Source of the DNA: an uncultured Eubacteriales bacterium
GTDB taxonomy: Bacteria; Bacillota; Clostridia; Christensenellales; Borkfalkiaceae
Length of the DNA: 64,000 nt
Direction of reading: 5' to 3'
Assembly (NCBI GenBank): GCA_958421945.1
Contig: CATZMZ010000005.1
Location: 59,794 to 123,793, forward strand
The position numbers were made by a program, and so were the translations under genes. Shown here piece after piece: positions 8,747-16,454 of the stretch. Numbering within the stretch: position 1 is the stretch's first letter; every line of letters begins with the position of its first letter. The notes under the pieces are model-generated. The model worked only from the letters and a program-made list of their open reading frames with translations. It was not told the origin of the DNA and did not search any database.

Positions 8747-9448
8747 ATGAACAAGTTTAAAAATTGTATATCGCTGTTTCTTGCATTTTTCAAAATCGGT
8801 TTAATCACTTTCGGCGGCGGTTACGCGATGGTTGCCATTATCGAAAACGAGCTTGTCGAAAAGAAACGCTGGATAGAGAAAAACGAATTTCTTGACGTTA
8901 TCGCGATTGCGGAATCCACACCCGGACCTATCGCGATAAATTCCGCAACGTTTATCGGATATAAGCGCGGCGGTTTTTGGGGTTCGTTTTTTTCGACGCT
9001 CGGCGTGGTTTTGCCGTCGTTTATTATAATTTTTGCTATTTCTTTCGTTTTTGAACGGTTTTTAAGCCTTAAATACGTGGGTTACGCCTTTCACGGAATT
9101 CAAGCTTGCGTCGCTTACCTGATTTTTTCGGCGGGAATTAAAATGTTTAAAGGCTTAAAGAGAACAGCGTTTAACGTTACGCTTTTTTTAACGGCGTTGA
9201 TTGCGATGATAACGTTATCCGTTTTATCCGTCAGCTTTTCGTCCGTTTATTATATTCTGCTCGGCGGTGCGGTGGGGTTAATCGCGTATCTTATCGCTTA
9301 CGGAAAAGAACGAAAGCAAAAAGCCGGGTTAAACGCCGAAAACGTGGCTGTAAAAGCAAACCCGGACGAAGAAAAAGAAACCGCGTCCGTTGCGGACGTT
9401 CCCGACGAGAGTAAAAACGAAAACCCCGGGGAGGATAAGAAATTATGA
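8747..9448 (+). CDS. Chromate-transporter family protein, first half-size subunit
   Basis: This 233-residue membrane protein is a half-length CHR protein. It has the family signature TFGGGYAMV near the N-terminus, ESTPGPIAINSATFIGY around residue 65, and several hydrophobic helices, then a charged C-terminal tail of about 45 residues. Short CHR proteins come in adjacent pairs that act together; family members export chromate, but in anaerobes the true substrate is unproven. ATG at 8747 was chosen over the adjacent TTG at 8744. The partner gene starts 4 bases before this one ends. Confidence 0.85.
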   Translation: MNKFKNCISLFLAFFKIGLITFGGGYAMVAIIENELVEKKRWIEKNEFLDVIAIAESTPGPIAINSATFIGYKRGGFWGSFFSTLGVVLPSFIIIFAISFVFERFLSLKYVGYAFHGIQACVAYLIFSAGIKMFKGLKRTAFNVTLFLTALIAMITLSVLSVSFSSVYYILLGGAVGLIAYLIAYGKERKQKAGLNAENVAVKANPDEEKETASVADVPDESKNENPGEDKKL

Positions 9449-10047
9449 TTCTTCTCGAATTGTTTTTAACCTTTTTAAAGGTCGGCGCGGTGTCGTTCGG
9501 CGGCGGTTACGGTATGATTTCTCTGCTTACCGAGGAGGTCGTTGCGAGAGGCTGGCTTACCGAGGCGGAATTTATGAATTTTATCGCCGTGGCGGAATCC
9601 ACGCCCGGACCTATCGCGGTTAATATGGCGACGTTCGTCGGCGCGGTAAAGGGTGGCGAAGCGATGGGTGCGGCAGGCAGTTTTTTCGGCGCGGCGCTTG
9701 CAACGCTCGGCGTGGTATTGCCGTCGTTCGTGATAATTCTTCTTATCGCGTCGGTAATTAAGGGATTGTTAAAATATGCAGGCGTAAACGCGTTTTTATC
9801 GGGTATCAGACCGGTGGTCGTGGGGTTGATTGCCGCGACGGGCGCGTGTATGGCGTTAAGCGTGATATGCGGCATAGGCAAAATCGGCGACGCGTTCAGG
9901 TTCGATTATAAGGCGGCTGTTATTTTCGTTGCCGTGGCGCTAACGGCGTTCGTTTATAAAAAGATTAAAAAGAAGCGCATTTCCGCAATATATCTGATAC
10001 TTTTGTCGGCGGTTCTCGGAATGATTTTTTACGGACTTTTAGGATAA
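9445..10047 (+). CDS. Chromate-transporter family protein, second half-size subunit
   Basis: This 200-residue protein is a paralogue of the preceding gene and completes the CHR pair. It repeats the signatures SFGGGYGMISLL and ESTPGPIAVNMATFVGA and has about five hydrophobic helices. The ATGA overlap with the upstream stop indicates translational coupling and matched amounts of the two halves. Substrate is unproven. Confidence 0.87.
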   Translation: MILLELFLTFLKVGAVSFGGGYGMISLLTEEVVARGWLTEAEFMNFIAVAESTPGPIAVNMATFVGAVKGGEAMGAAGSFFGAALATLGVVLPSFVIILLIASVIKGLLKYAGVNAFLSGIRPVVVGLIAATGACMALSVICGIGKIGDAFRFDYKAAVIFVAVALTAFVYKKIKKKRISAIYLILLSAVLGMIFYGLLG

Positions 10048-10091
10048 AGCGTTAAAAACCGCTTAACCGTTCGTTAAAAACGGGAAAACGT

Positions 10092-10120
10092 TTGACTTAT
10101 AATCAAAATAATTATATAAT
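10092..10120 (+). promoter_or_regulatory. Sigma-A promoter of the DUF1858 gene
   Basis: TTGACT (10092-10097), a 17-base spacer and TATAAT (10115-10120). The short leader contains AGGGA-aatta-TCCCT, a small hairpin before the ribosome-binding site. Confidence 0.82.
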
Positions 10121-10165
10121 AAACGTTAGGGAAATTATCCCTATTATTTTAAAGAGGTGAATATT

Positions 10166-10363
10166 ATGGCTGATAAAATTACTGAAAACACTACTATTTT
10201 CGAAGCTCTTCAGATTAACCCGAACGCGGGCGATATCCTTATGAAAAACGGAATGCATTGTCTGGGCTGCGCGCTCGCTCACGGCGAAACCATCGGCGAA
10301 GCGGCGGACGTTCACGGCGCGGACCTTCAAAAAATGCTCGACGAGCTTAACGATATAAAATAA
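10166..10363 (+). CDS. DUF1858 domain protein
   Basis: This 65-residue protein is a stand-alone DUF1858 domain, the small helical module also found at the N-terminus of ScdA/RIC-type iron-sulfur repair proteins. The hallmark is the two-cysteine stretch GMHCLGCALA near residue 34, which may bind a metal or cluster or form a disulfide. The start at 10166 follows a good AAAGAGGTGA site. It is the first gene after a strong promoter and lies 9 bases before a zinc-ribbon protein gene. Function is unknown beyond the domain. Confidence 0.88.
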   Translation: MADKITENTTIFEALQINPNAGDILMKNGMHCLGCALAHGETIGEAADVHGADLQKMLDELNDIK

Positions 10364-10372
10364 TTTTCGATT

Positions 10373-11488
10373 ATGGCGGACGAAGTTTATCACGAGAGCG
10401 GGAGCGAGAAAAAACCGAAGAAAGTCGGCACCGTTTCGGAAAAATGCGACGGTTGCGGCGCGAATATGGTTTTCGACCCCGATTTGCAAAAGCTTTATTG
10501 CCCGCATTGCGGCAGCGTTAAGGTTCTTGATGAAAACGGCACCGCGCGGGAATTAAACCTGAGCGGAGGCTTATTGAGGGACAACCTTTACGAAGAGGCG
10601 GACGAGGCGGTCGTTTTCAGATGCGCTAACTGCGGCGCGAGCGTCGTGGTCAGCGACGGCAAGGCTGCCACCGTTTGTCCTTTTTGCGGAACGGCGCACG
10701 TTCAGAAAACGGACGATTTGCCGGGGCTTAAACCCAACGGGCTTATTCCGTTCTCGTTCGGCGTGCAAAAAGCGATAGAATACAGTAAGGCGTGGGCGAG
10801 AAAGCGGCTTTTCGCGCCCAAAAAATTCAAGAAAAACCTTAATTCCGAAAACGTGAACGGCGTTTATACACCGTGTTTTACGTTCGACAGTTATACCACG
10901 TCCGTTTATGAAGGCAAAATCGGGATAACGCACACGCGCACGGTCGGTTCGGGCAAAAATCGCCGTACTGAAACGTGGGTGGAGTGGAAGTATATTTCCG
11001 GCACGTACGTTTTTAATTTTGACGACTTGCTCGTTACCGCCGGGTCGAAATTCAATCAGGAAAAGCTCGACAAGATTTCGCCTTACGACACTAACGCGAG
11101 CAAGAATTACGAAAAAAAATATATGTTAGGGTTTATGGCTTATAAATACGACGAGGAACTTGAAAGCTGCTGGGGCTTTGCAAAAGGTCGTATGGACGGC
11201 ATCATAAAACGAGGGATTTTGTCGCAGTACGTTTACGATAAACTGTCCTATCTTAACGTTTCCACGCAGCACACTAACGTAACCTATAAATACGTGATGC
11301 TGCCCGTTTACGTCGGCAATTATAATTACAACAAAAAGCTTTATAACTTTTACGTGAACGGCAATTCGGGTAAGGTTTGGGGCAAAACGCCCAAATCACC
11401 GCTTAAAGTCGCGTTGGCGGTTCTTTTCGGAATCGCTGCCGTATGCGGCATCGTCGCGCTGTTTATGTATTTTTCCGGCGGCTTGTAA
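10373..11488 (+). CDS. Zinc-ribbon membrane protein (TFIIB-type zinc ribbon family)
   Basis: This 371-residue protein starts with two four-cysteine zinc ribbons: CDGCGAN with CPHCG (about residues 23-44) and CANCGAS with CPFCG (about 84-104). A beta-rich central region with many tyrosines follows, and one membrane helix near the end (LKVALAVLFGIAAVCGIVAL) precedes a short tail. Similar Clostridia proteins are annotated as TFIIB-type zinc ribbon proteins without known function; the ribbon alone does not show DNA binding. It probably shares the transcript of the DUF1858 gene 9 bases upstream. Confidence 0.75.
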   Translation: MADEVYHESGSEKKPKKVGTVSEKCDGCGANMVFDPDLQKLYCPHCGSVKVLDENGTARELNLSGGLLRDNLYEEADEAVVFRCANCGASVVVSDGKAATVCPFCGTAHVQKTDDLPGLKPNGLIPFSFGVQKAIEYSKAWARKRLFAPKKFKKNLNSENVNGVYTPCFTFDSYTTSVYEGKIGITHTRTVGSGKNRRTETWVEWKYISGTYVFNFDDLLVTAGSKFNQEKLDKISPYDTNASKNYEKKYMLGFMAYKYDEELESCWGFAKGRMDGIIKRGILSQYVYDKLSYLNVSTQHTNVTYKYVMLPVYVGNYNYNKKLYNFYVNGNSGKVWGKTPKSPLKVALAVLFGIAAVCGIVALFMYFSGGL

Positions 11489-11636
11489 GAGCGTGCCGAT
11501 TAAATTTGTCGTTAAGAAGCGCAGCGTAAAAACGGCAAATTTATCACAAACGAACGTTAAACCCCGTTTGACGGAGGTTTTTACGAATATAAAACGGAAA
11601 ATTTTTCAAAAAAGTTGTGAAAATTTCCCAAAATCA

Positions 11637-11666
11637 TTGACCTGATAAGGTAAAATGATATATAAT
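11637..11666 (+). promoter_or_regulatory. Sigma-A promoter of secDF
   Basis: TTGACC (11637-11642), an 18-base spacer and TATAAT (11661-11666). The 230-base gap before secD holds this promoter, an AT-rich stretch, an inverted repeat TAAATTTG/CAAATTTA around 11512-11545 and the hairpin listed next. Confidence 0.7.
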
Positions 11667-11688
11667 TTAAAACAGGCTTGAAATAAAT

Positions 11689-11706
11689 GCGGAAAGCACT
11701 TTCCGC
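11689..11706 (+). promoter_or_regulatory. Leader hairpin next to the secD ribosome-binding site
   Basis: GCGGAAAG (11689-11696) pairs with CTTTCCGC (11699-11706), ending 3 bases before the Shine-Dalgarno GGAGG at 11709-11713. It could affect ribosome access or messenger stability; this is inference from position. Confidence 0.5.
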
Positions 11707-11718
11707 ACGGAGGCAGAA

Positions 11719-13065
11719 ATGAAGAAAGGCAAGTCAATAACTTTGCTTACGGTAATAACGCTTATTCTGGCGTTCCTGATCGTAATGACCTTTATACGCT
11801 TTGACGTCGGTACGAAAACTTATAATTCGGTTCTCGGCGCAATCGGTACCGATTACGATATAAGCGGCGGCACGGCTTACACGCTTACCGCGGCGAAAGA
11901 CAATATCGAAGTCGTAAACGACGATAACGTTGACGGCGTCGTGAATACGTTGAAAGCGCGCATGAACGCTCTCGGCTATCAGACGTATGCCGTTAAAGCG
12001 ATTAAAGTTGCGGACGATTATGAAATAAGAATCGAAGCCAAGGGCGAAACAAACGATTACGGCGAGGTAGATAACAGTCAGCTCGCTTCGGATATTAAGG
12101 TCGTGGCGACGTACGGCGAAGTGGAATTTTACGGCGGCACGGAGGCTAATCCTTCGGGCGAGGACAAGCGAATCTTAAAGGATATTAAGGTTATTTCCGA
12201 CGCGAAATATAAAGGCGCTTTTAACGACGGCTCTTATTATCAGGTCGCTATCGAGTTCACGAAAGAGGGCTACGACGCGCTCGTGAAGCTTTTAAAAGAT
12301 AACAACGACACTTATTATATCAGAATTATGCTCGGCGAAACGGAACTGTTAAACGGTTCTTCCGCGCTGTCTTTGAATTATTTTAACGGCAGAACGCTTC
12401 CCATTACCACGGGAACGGAGGCTTCAGCCAAACAGGCGGCTTTGCAGATTAAATCGGGCGGGCTTAAATATAAATACGAAATAAGCGACGGCGTTGCGGT
12501 TTCCGCTCCGTTCGGCGAAAAAGCGGCGTTCTGGTCGGTCATCGCGGTTTCCGCGTTGCTCGCCGCGTCGGTTATCGCTTTGGCGATTGCGTATAAGGGT
12601 TACGGCGTTATCGCTACGTATTCTTCGCTTGCGTTTATTTTGTTATATTTGCTTATGCTTATCGCCGTCCCCGGGATTAAGGTTTCGCTCGGCGGGGTTA
12701 TCGGCATTATCGCCGCGGTTCTTTTAACCGAGGACGGGCTTATGATTACCGCAAAAAGAATCAACGAGGAGGGCAAGAGCGGCAAAATGATTAAACCCGC
12801 GGTTAAAACGGGTTTCCGTCGTTCGTTTAAGCCCGTTATGAACAGTGCGGTCGTATGCGCGCTTATCGCGCTTGCGGCGTTCGCGTTCGGCAAGGGGACT
12901 TTAAGATGTTTCGGCATAACGTTCGGCATCGGCGTCGTTCTTTCCGTTATCACCACGCTCGTGTTGAATAAAATGTTTGCTTCGCTTATTCTGTCCGCCA
13001 ACGGTTATAAATACGGCTTCCTCGGCTTGAAAAAAGACGCGGGAATCGTCGACGAGGAGGCTTAA
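11719..13065 (+). CDS. secD: Protein translocase subunit SecD
   Basis: SecD is a membrane partner of SecYEG that uses the proton gradient to help pull secreted proteins out. This 448-residue version has a first membrane helix at about 8-27, an extracytoplasmic P1 region opening with DISGGTAYTL, and five C-terminal helices. The segment around residues 340-385 (RINEEGKSGKMIKPAVKTGF and the glycine-rich helices after it) matches the SecD signature. The usual GVDANVLI motif is degenerate: the aspartate appears kept, but the following Ala-Asn is Gly-Leu. A strong CGGAGGCAG site supports the start. secF follows after 2 bases. Confidence 0.88.
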   Translation: MKKGKSITLLTVITLILAFLIVMTFIRFDVGTKTYNSVLGAIGTDYDISGGTAYTLTAAKDNIEVVNDDNVDGVVNTLKARMNALGYQTYAVKAIKVADDYEIRIEAKGETNDYGEVDNSQLASDIKVVATYGEVEFYGGTEANPSGEDKRILKDIKVISDAKYKGAFNDGSYYQVAIEFTKEGYDALVKLLKDNNDTYYIRIMLGETELLNGSSALSLNYFNGRTLPITTGTEASAKQAALQIKSGGLKYKYEISDGVAVSAPFGEKAAFWSVIAVSALLAASVIALAIAYKGYGVIATYSSLAFILLYLLMLIAVPGIKVSLGGVIGIIAAVLLTEDGLMITAKRINEEGKSGKMIKPAVKTGFRRSFKPVMNSAVVCALIALAAFAFGKGTLRCFGITFGIGVVLSVITTLVLNKMFASLILSANGYKYGFLGLKKDAGIVDEEA

Positions 13066-13067
13066 TT

Positions 13068-13961
13068 ATGAAATGCTGTAATAAAAAGATTTGGCTTATA
13101 ATCACGCTTTTAATCGTGATTGCCGGTATGGTGTTCCTCGGCGTGTTTGGTCTTAACCAAACGCCCGATAACGGTAAGTCTTTCGAGGTGCGCGCCGGTG
13201 TGGACGTAGATATAGACGGTTCGGGCAAGATTGCCAAAGACGCCGCCGTTAAATATTTTGACGATAACAACCTGAAATATGCCGCTTACGCAACTCAGGT
13301 TTACGACGACGGCGCGATGTTCGTTTTTAAATTTGACACGGTATCCGCGCCCGCGGTCGATACTGCCGCGCTCGAAATGGCTATTCAGAACGCGTTAAAG
13401 GCTAACGCTCAAACCGAAAAGCTTACCGCTAAGGTAGAGGGCGTTTACGAGGTGAACGTTACTCGTTACGGAGAGGTTCTCGGCGTAACTCTCGCTATCG
13501 GTGTTGCGGCGGTTGCGGCGTTGTTATATCTTATGTTGACGGAAAAACCTGCGGCGGCTGTCGCTTCGTTTTGCAGCGCGTTGATTTCCGCAGTTCTCTT
13601 TCTTTCGATAATCGCCGTTGCGAGGATTCCCGCTTATCCCGCGTTTACGGCAACGCTCGCGTTCGCGTTTACGCTCGGCTTGATTTTCTCCGCCGTGCTT
13701 ACCAACCGATTCCGCGAGGTTATGAAAATCGCCGGCAACGAAAAACTCGATAAGTCCGCTATCGCCGCAAAGGGCGTTAAGCAGGGTCTTGCGAGAATTA
13801 TTTTCGTTACGATTGCGGTGTTTTTCGCGGCGTTACCGCTTGCTGTATTCGGCGGATTGTCGCTTACGTTCGTTGCGTTGCAGCTCGTTGCGGCGGCTGT
13901 CGCGGCAATGTTCGCGGCACTTTTCTGGACGCCTTTCCTTTGGATAGGGTTAAAGAAATAA
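13068..13961 (+). CDS. secF: Protein translocase subunit SecF (divergent)
   Basis: This 297-residue protein has the SecF layout: one N-terminal helix (about 8-29), an extracytoplasmic domain of about 100 residues, and five C-terminal helices. It works with SecD in the late steps of protein export. The family motif GYSxNDTxVxxDRxRE reduces here to a segment ending NRFREVMK, with the Asn-Asp-Thr part replaced by hydrophobic residues. Identity therefore rests on topology, the NRFRE element and the position 2 bases after secD. A terminator follows. Confidence 0.82.
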   Translation: MKCCNKKIWLIITLLIVIAGMVFLGVFGLNQTPDNGKSFEVRAGVDVDIDGSGKIAKDAAVKYFDDNNLKYAAYATQVYDDGAMFVFKFDTVSAPAVDTAALEMAIQNALKANAQTEKLTAKVEGVYEVNVTRYGEVLGVTLAIGVAAVAALLYLMLTEKPAAAVASFCSALISAVLFLSIIAVARIPAYPAFTATLAFAFTLGLIFSAVLTNRFREVMKIAGNEKLDKSAIAAKGVKQGLARIIFVTIAVFFAALPLAVFGGLSLTFVALQLVAAAVAAMFAALFWTPFLWIGLKK

Positions 13962-13989
13962 TTGAATAGAACAAAAAATCTAAAATAGA

Positions 13990-14016
13990 GAAAACGGCGG
14001 AGAAATCCGCCTTTTC
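13990..14016 (+). terminator. Rho-independent terminator after secDF
   Basis: GGCGGA-GAAA-TCCGCC (13996-14011), with flanking AAAA/TTTT pairing beyond a bulged C, followed by a T-rich stretch. Confidence 0.85.
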
Positions 14017-14060
14017 AATTTAATAGGTAATTTAATCTTATTAAATTCAGGGTGTGTTAA

Positions 14061-16454
14061 GTGAGAATAATTTACGGTAAAAACTTGACGGAGCGCGAAA
14101 GAAAAGCCGCTCTCGATATTTCTGCTAAATGCGGTATTCTGTACGATACCGCCCGTCTTTTAATATACAGAAATATCGATACCGTAGAAAAAGCCGAAAA
14201 GTTTTTGCACCCCGAAAAAATGCCGTTTTACGACCCGTTCGACCTTTCCGATATGCGGGCGACGGCGGAACGGCTTTCGCTTGCTAAAAATAACGGGGAG
14301 AACGTTCTCGTATTCGGCGATTACGATGCTGACGGAGTGTGTGCTTCGACTATTTTGTATTTCGCTCTTAAAAAATTCGGAATAAACGCTTTCGTTACCG
14401 TTCCCGAAAGAGAGGACGGATACGGTCTTAACGCCGAAAAAGTAGAATATTACCGCAAAAATTACGGCGTGAGCCTGCTCGTTACGGTGGACTGCGGCAT
14501 ATCCGATTACGAGAAAATTCAGTCTATCAAAAGCACGGGGGTGGACGTTATCGTAACCGACCACCACGAACCGCCTGCGATACTGCCCGATTGCTTAAAA
14601 ATCAATCCTAAAATCGCAGGGCAGGCGTACCCGTTTGACGGATTGTGCGGCGCGGGCGTGGCGTTTAAGCTTGCCTCCGCGCTTATCGGCGACGCTGCGG
14701 ACGAGTTTCTCGACCTCGCCGCCCTTGCAACCGTTGCGGACAGTATGGATTTAATCGATGAAAATCGCGTCATTACGGCGAGAGGCTTAAAATTGATGAA
14801 CGGGCGTAAAAGGCGTTCGGTGTTTAACTATTTGTCCGGCGGAAGCGGCGGGAGCGAAAAAAAGCTTACTTCGCAGACTCTCGCGTTCGGCGTTGCGCCG
14901 CGCGTTAATGCCGGCGGAAGAATGGGCGACGCTTGTTCCGCGCTTAAAGCGTTTATCGGCACGGACGAGGCGGAAGTGTTCGATTATTGCGTCAGACTTA
15001 ATCGATATAATCTCGAAAGACAAGCGGACTGCGACGCGATTTATCGCGAGGCAAAAGCGAAAATCAATAGCGAAAAAAGCTATTTAAACAGCGTTATTCT
15101 CGTGGAAAAAGAAGGCTGGACGACGGGTTTTATCGGTATTGTCGCGGCAAAGCTTGTGGAAGATTATAACCGCCCCGTTATCGTTTTCGCTCGGAGCGGG
15201 GATTTTATGAAAGGCTCTGCAAGGAGCGTTGAAGGGTTTAATATTTACGACGCGATTTGCGCGGCGAAGGATTTTTCGCTTGGCTTCGGCGGACACTCGC
15301 AGGCGGCGGGCGTTTCGGTGTCGGCGGAACGATTTACGGAGTTCGGCAAAGCCGTTTGCGACTACGCGAGCGAGATGCTTACCGGACGCGAAAACGAAAA
15401 GGAAATTTTCGTCGATATTAAAGCGAAAGACAAGCTGTCGATGCGGTTCGTAAAGGAAATCGAATTGCTCGAGCCGTTCGGCGTAGGCAATCGCCGTCCG
15501 CTGTTTTCGGTGGAAACGGGTTCGGTAACGCCTAAGCCGTTAAAGGTCGGGTCAACGCACTATTCGTTTGCGACGGCGGCTATGGAAATGCTCGATTTTA
15601 ACGGCGCAGCGGACGTAACCGATTTGGCGTTAAACGTTAAAAAGGAAATAATTTTCGAGCCGAATTATTCCGTTTTCCGCAACGTGGAAACGGTTAAAGG
15701 CTTCGTCAAACACATCATACCCGATTACGGCGATTTTTCGGCGGCAAGCCTTAAAATTTTCGACAACGAATTGAAGAAGCTTAAAAGCGAGGGCGTTTCG
15801 GATTACAAAGAAATCCATAGCGGCGACGTTCGTTTAACCAAAGGGTCGGGGACGGCGTATCTCGTTTCCGACGAAAGAAATCTTAAAAATTACGCGCTGA
15901 ACGGGTTAAAGACCTATTTGTTTGAAAAACGCGAAAAATCCAACGTTAATTGCGTTATCGTTTCACCGACGGCGTTGCCGGACGGCTACGATAAGGCAAT
16001 ATATCTCGACGTGCCGAGCTTGGTTTTTCCTTGCGGAGAAGCGCGTGTGTGCGTGGATTTCAGCGGAACGTCAAAGCTTGGCTTGCAGTCGGTTGACAGA
16101 AGCGATTTCGAAGCGGTTTTCAGAAGCTTGTGCGAGCTTAACAACGAGAAGTTTGACGATCCCGCGTCTTTTTGCGAGCAGTACGCCGACGTTTTCGCCG
16201 ACGATTTTACGGGCGGCGTTCAAAACGCGGAAGAAAAGGGACTTGGATTTAACGGATTGATTGCGCGCGTTAAGCGCGCGTTCGACGGACGCGGGATATG
16301 CGCCGAACAGTTCGTTTTCTCGACCGAGGTGTTTTTTGAACTCGGGTTTTTCGAGATCAAGGACGGCAGACTTAAACGCAACGCGGCGGTTAAAAGCGCG
16401 CTTAACAATTCAAAAATTTACAACGCCGTATGCGCATTAAAGGTGAAAATATGA
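14061..16454 (+). CDS. recJ: Single-stranded-DNA-specific exonuclease RecJ
   Basis: RecJ degrades single-stranded DNA 5' to 3' in recombination and repair. This 797-residue protein has the DHH-family motifs VFGDYDADGVCAST (about residue 85), VDCGISDYE and VTDHHEP (about residue 165), the DHHA1 region with GFGGHSQAAGVSV (about residue 410), and an OB-like domain (LLEPFGVGNRRPLF). The length is near that of B. subtilis RecJ. Translation starts at GTG 14061 after an AGGGTG site. The stop codon overlaps the rel start (ATGA), so the two genes are translationally coupled. Confidence 0.95.
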   Translation: MRIIYGKNLTERERKAALDISAKCGILYDTARLLIYRNIDTVEKAEKFLHPEKMPFYDPFDLSDMRATAERLSLAKNNGENVLVFGDYDADGVCASTILYFALKKFGINAFVTVPEREDGYGLNAEKVEYYRKNYGVSLLVTVDCGISDYEKIQSIKSTGVDVIVTDHHEPPAILPDCLKINPKIAGQAYPFDGLCGAGVAFKLASALIGDAADEFLDLAALATVADSMDLIDENRVITARGLKLMNGRKRRSVFNYLSGGSGGSEKKLTSQTLAFGVAPRVNAGGRMGDACSALKAFIGTDEAEVFDYCVRLNRYNLERQADCDAIYREAKAKINSEKSYLNSVILVEKEGWTTGFIGIVAAKLVEDYNRPVIVFARSGDFMKGSARSVEGFNIYDAICAAKDFSLGFGGHSQAAGVSVSAERFTEFGKAVCDYASEMLTGRENEKEIFVDIKAKDKLSMRFVKEIELLEPFGVGNRRPLFSVETGSVTPKPLKVGSTHYSFATAAMEMLDFNGAADVTDLALNVKKEIIFEPNYSVFRNVETVKGFVKHIIPDYGDFSAASLKIFDNELKKLKSEGVSDYKEIHSGDVRLTKGSGTAYLVSDERNLKNYALNGLKTYLFEKREKSNVNCVIVSPTALPDGYDKAIYLDVPSLVFPCGEARVCVDFSGTSKLGLQSVDRSDFEAVFRSLCELNNEKFDDPASFCEQYADVFADDFTGGVQNAEEKGLGFNGLIARVKRAFDGRGICAEQFVFSTEVFFELGFFEIKDGRLKRNAAVKSALNNSKIYNAVCALKVKI

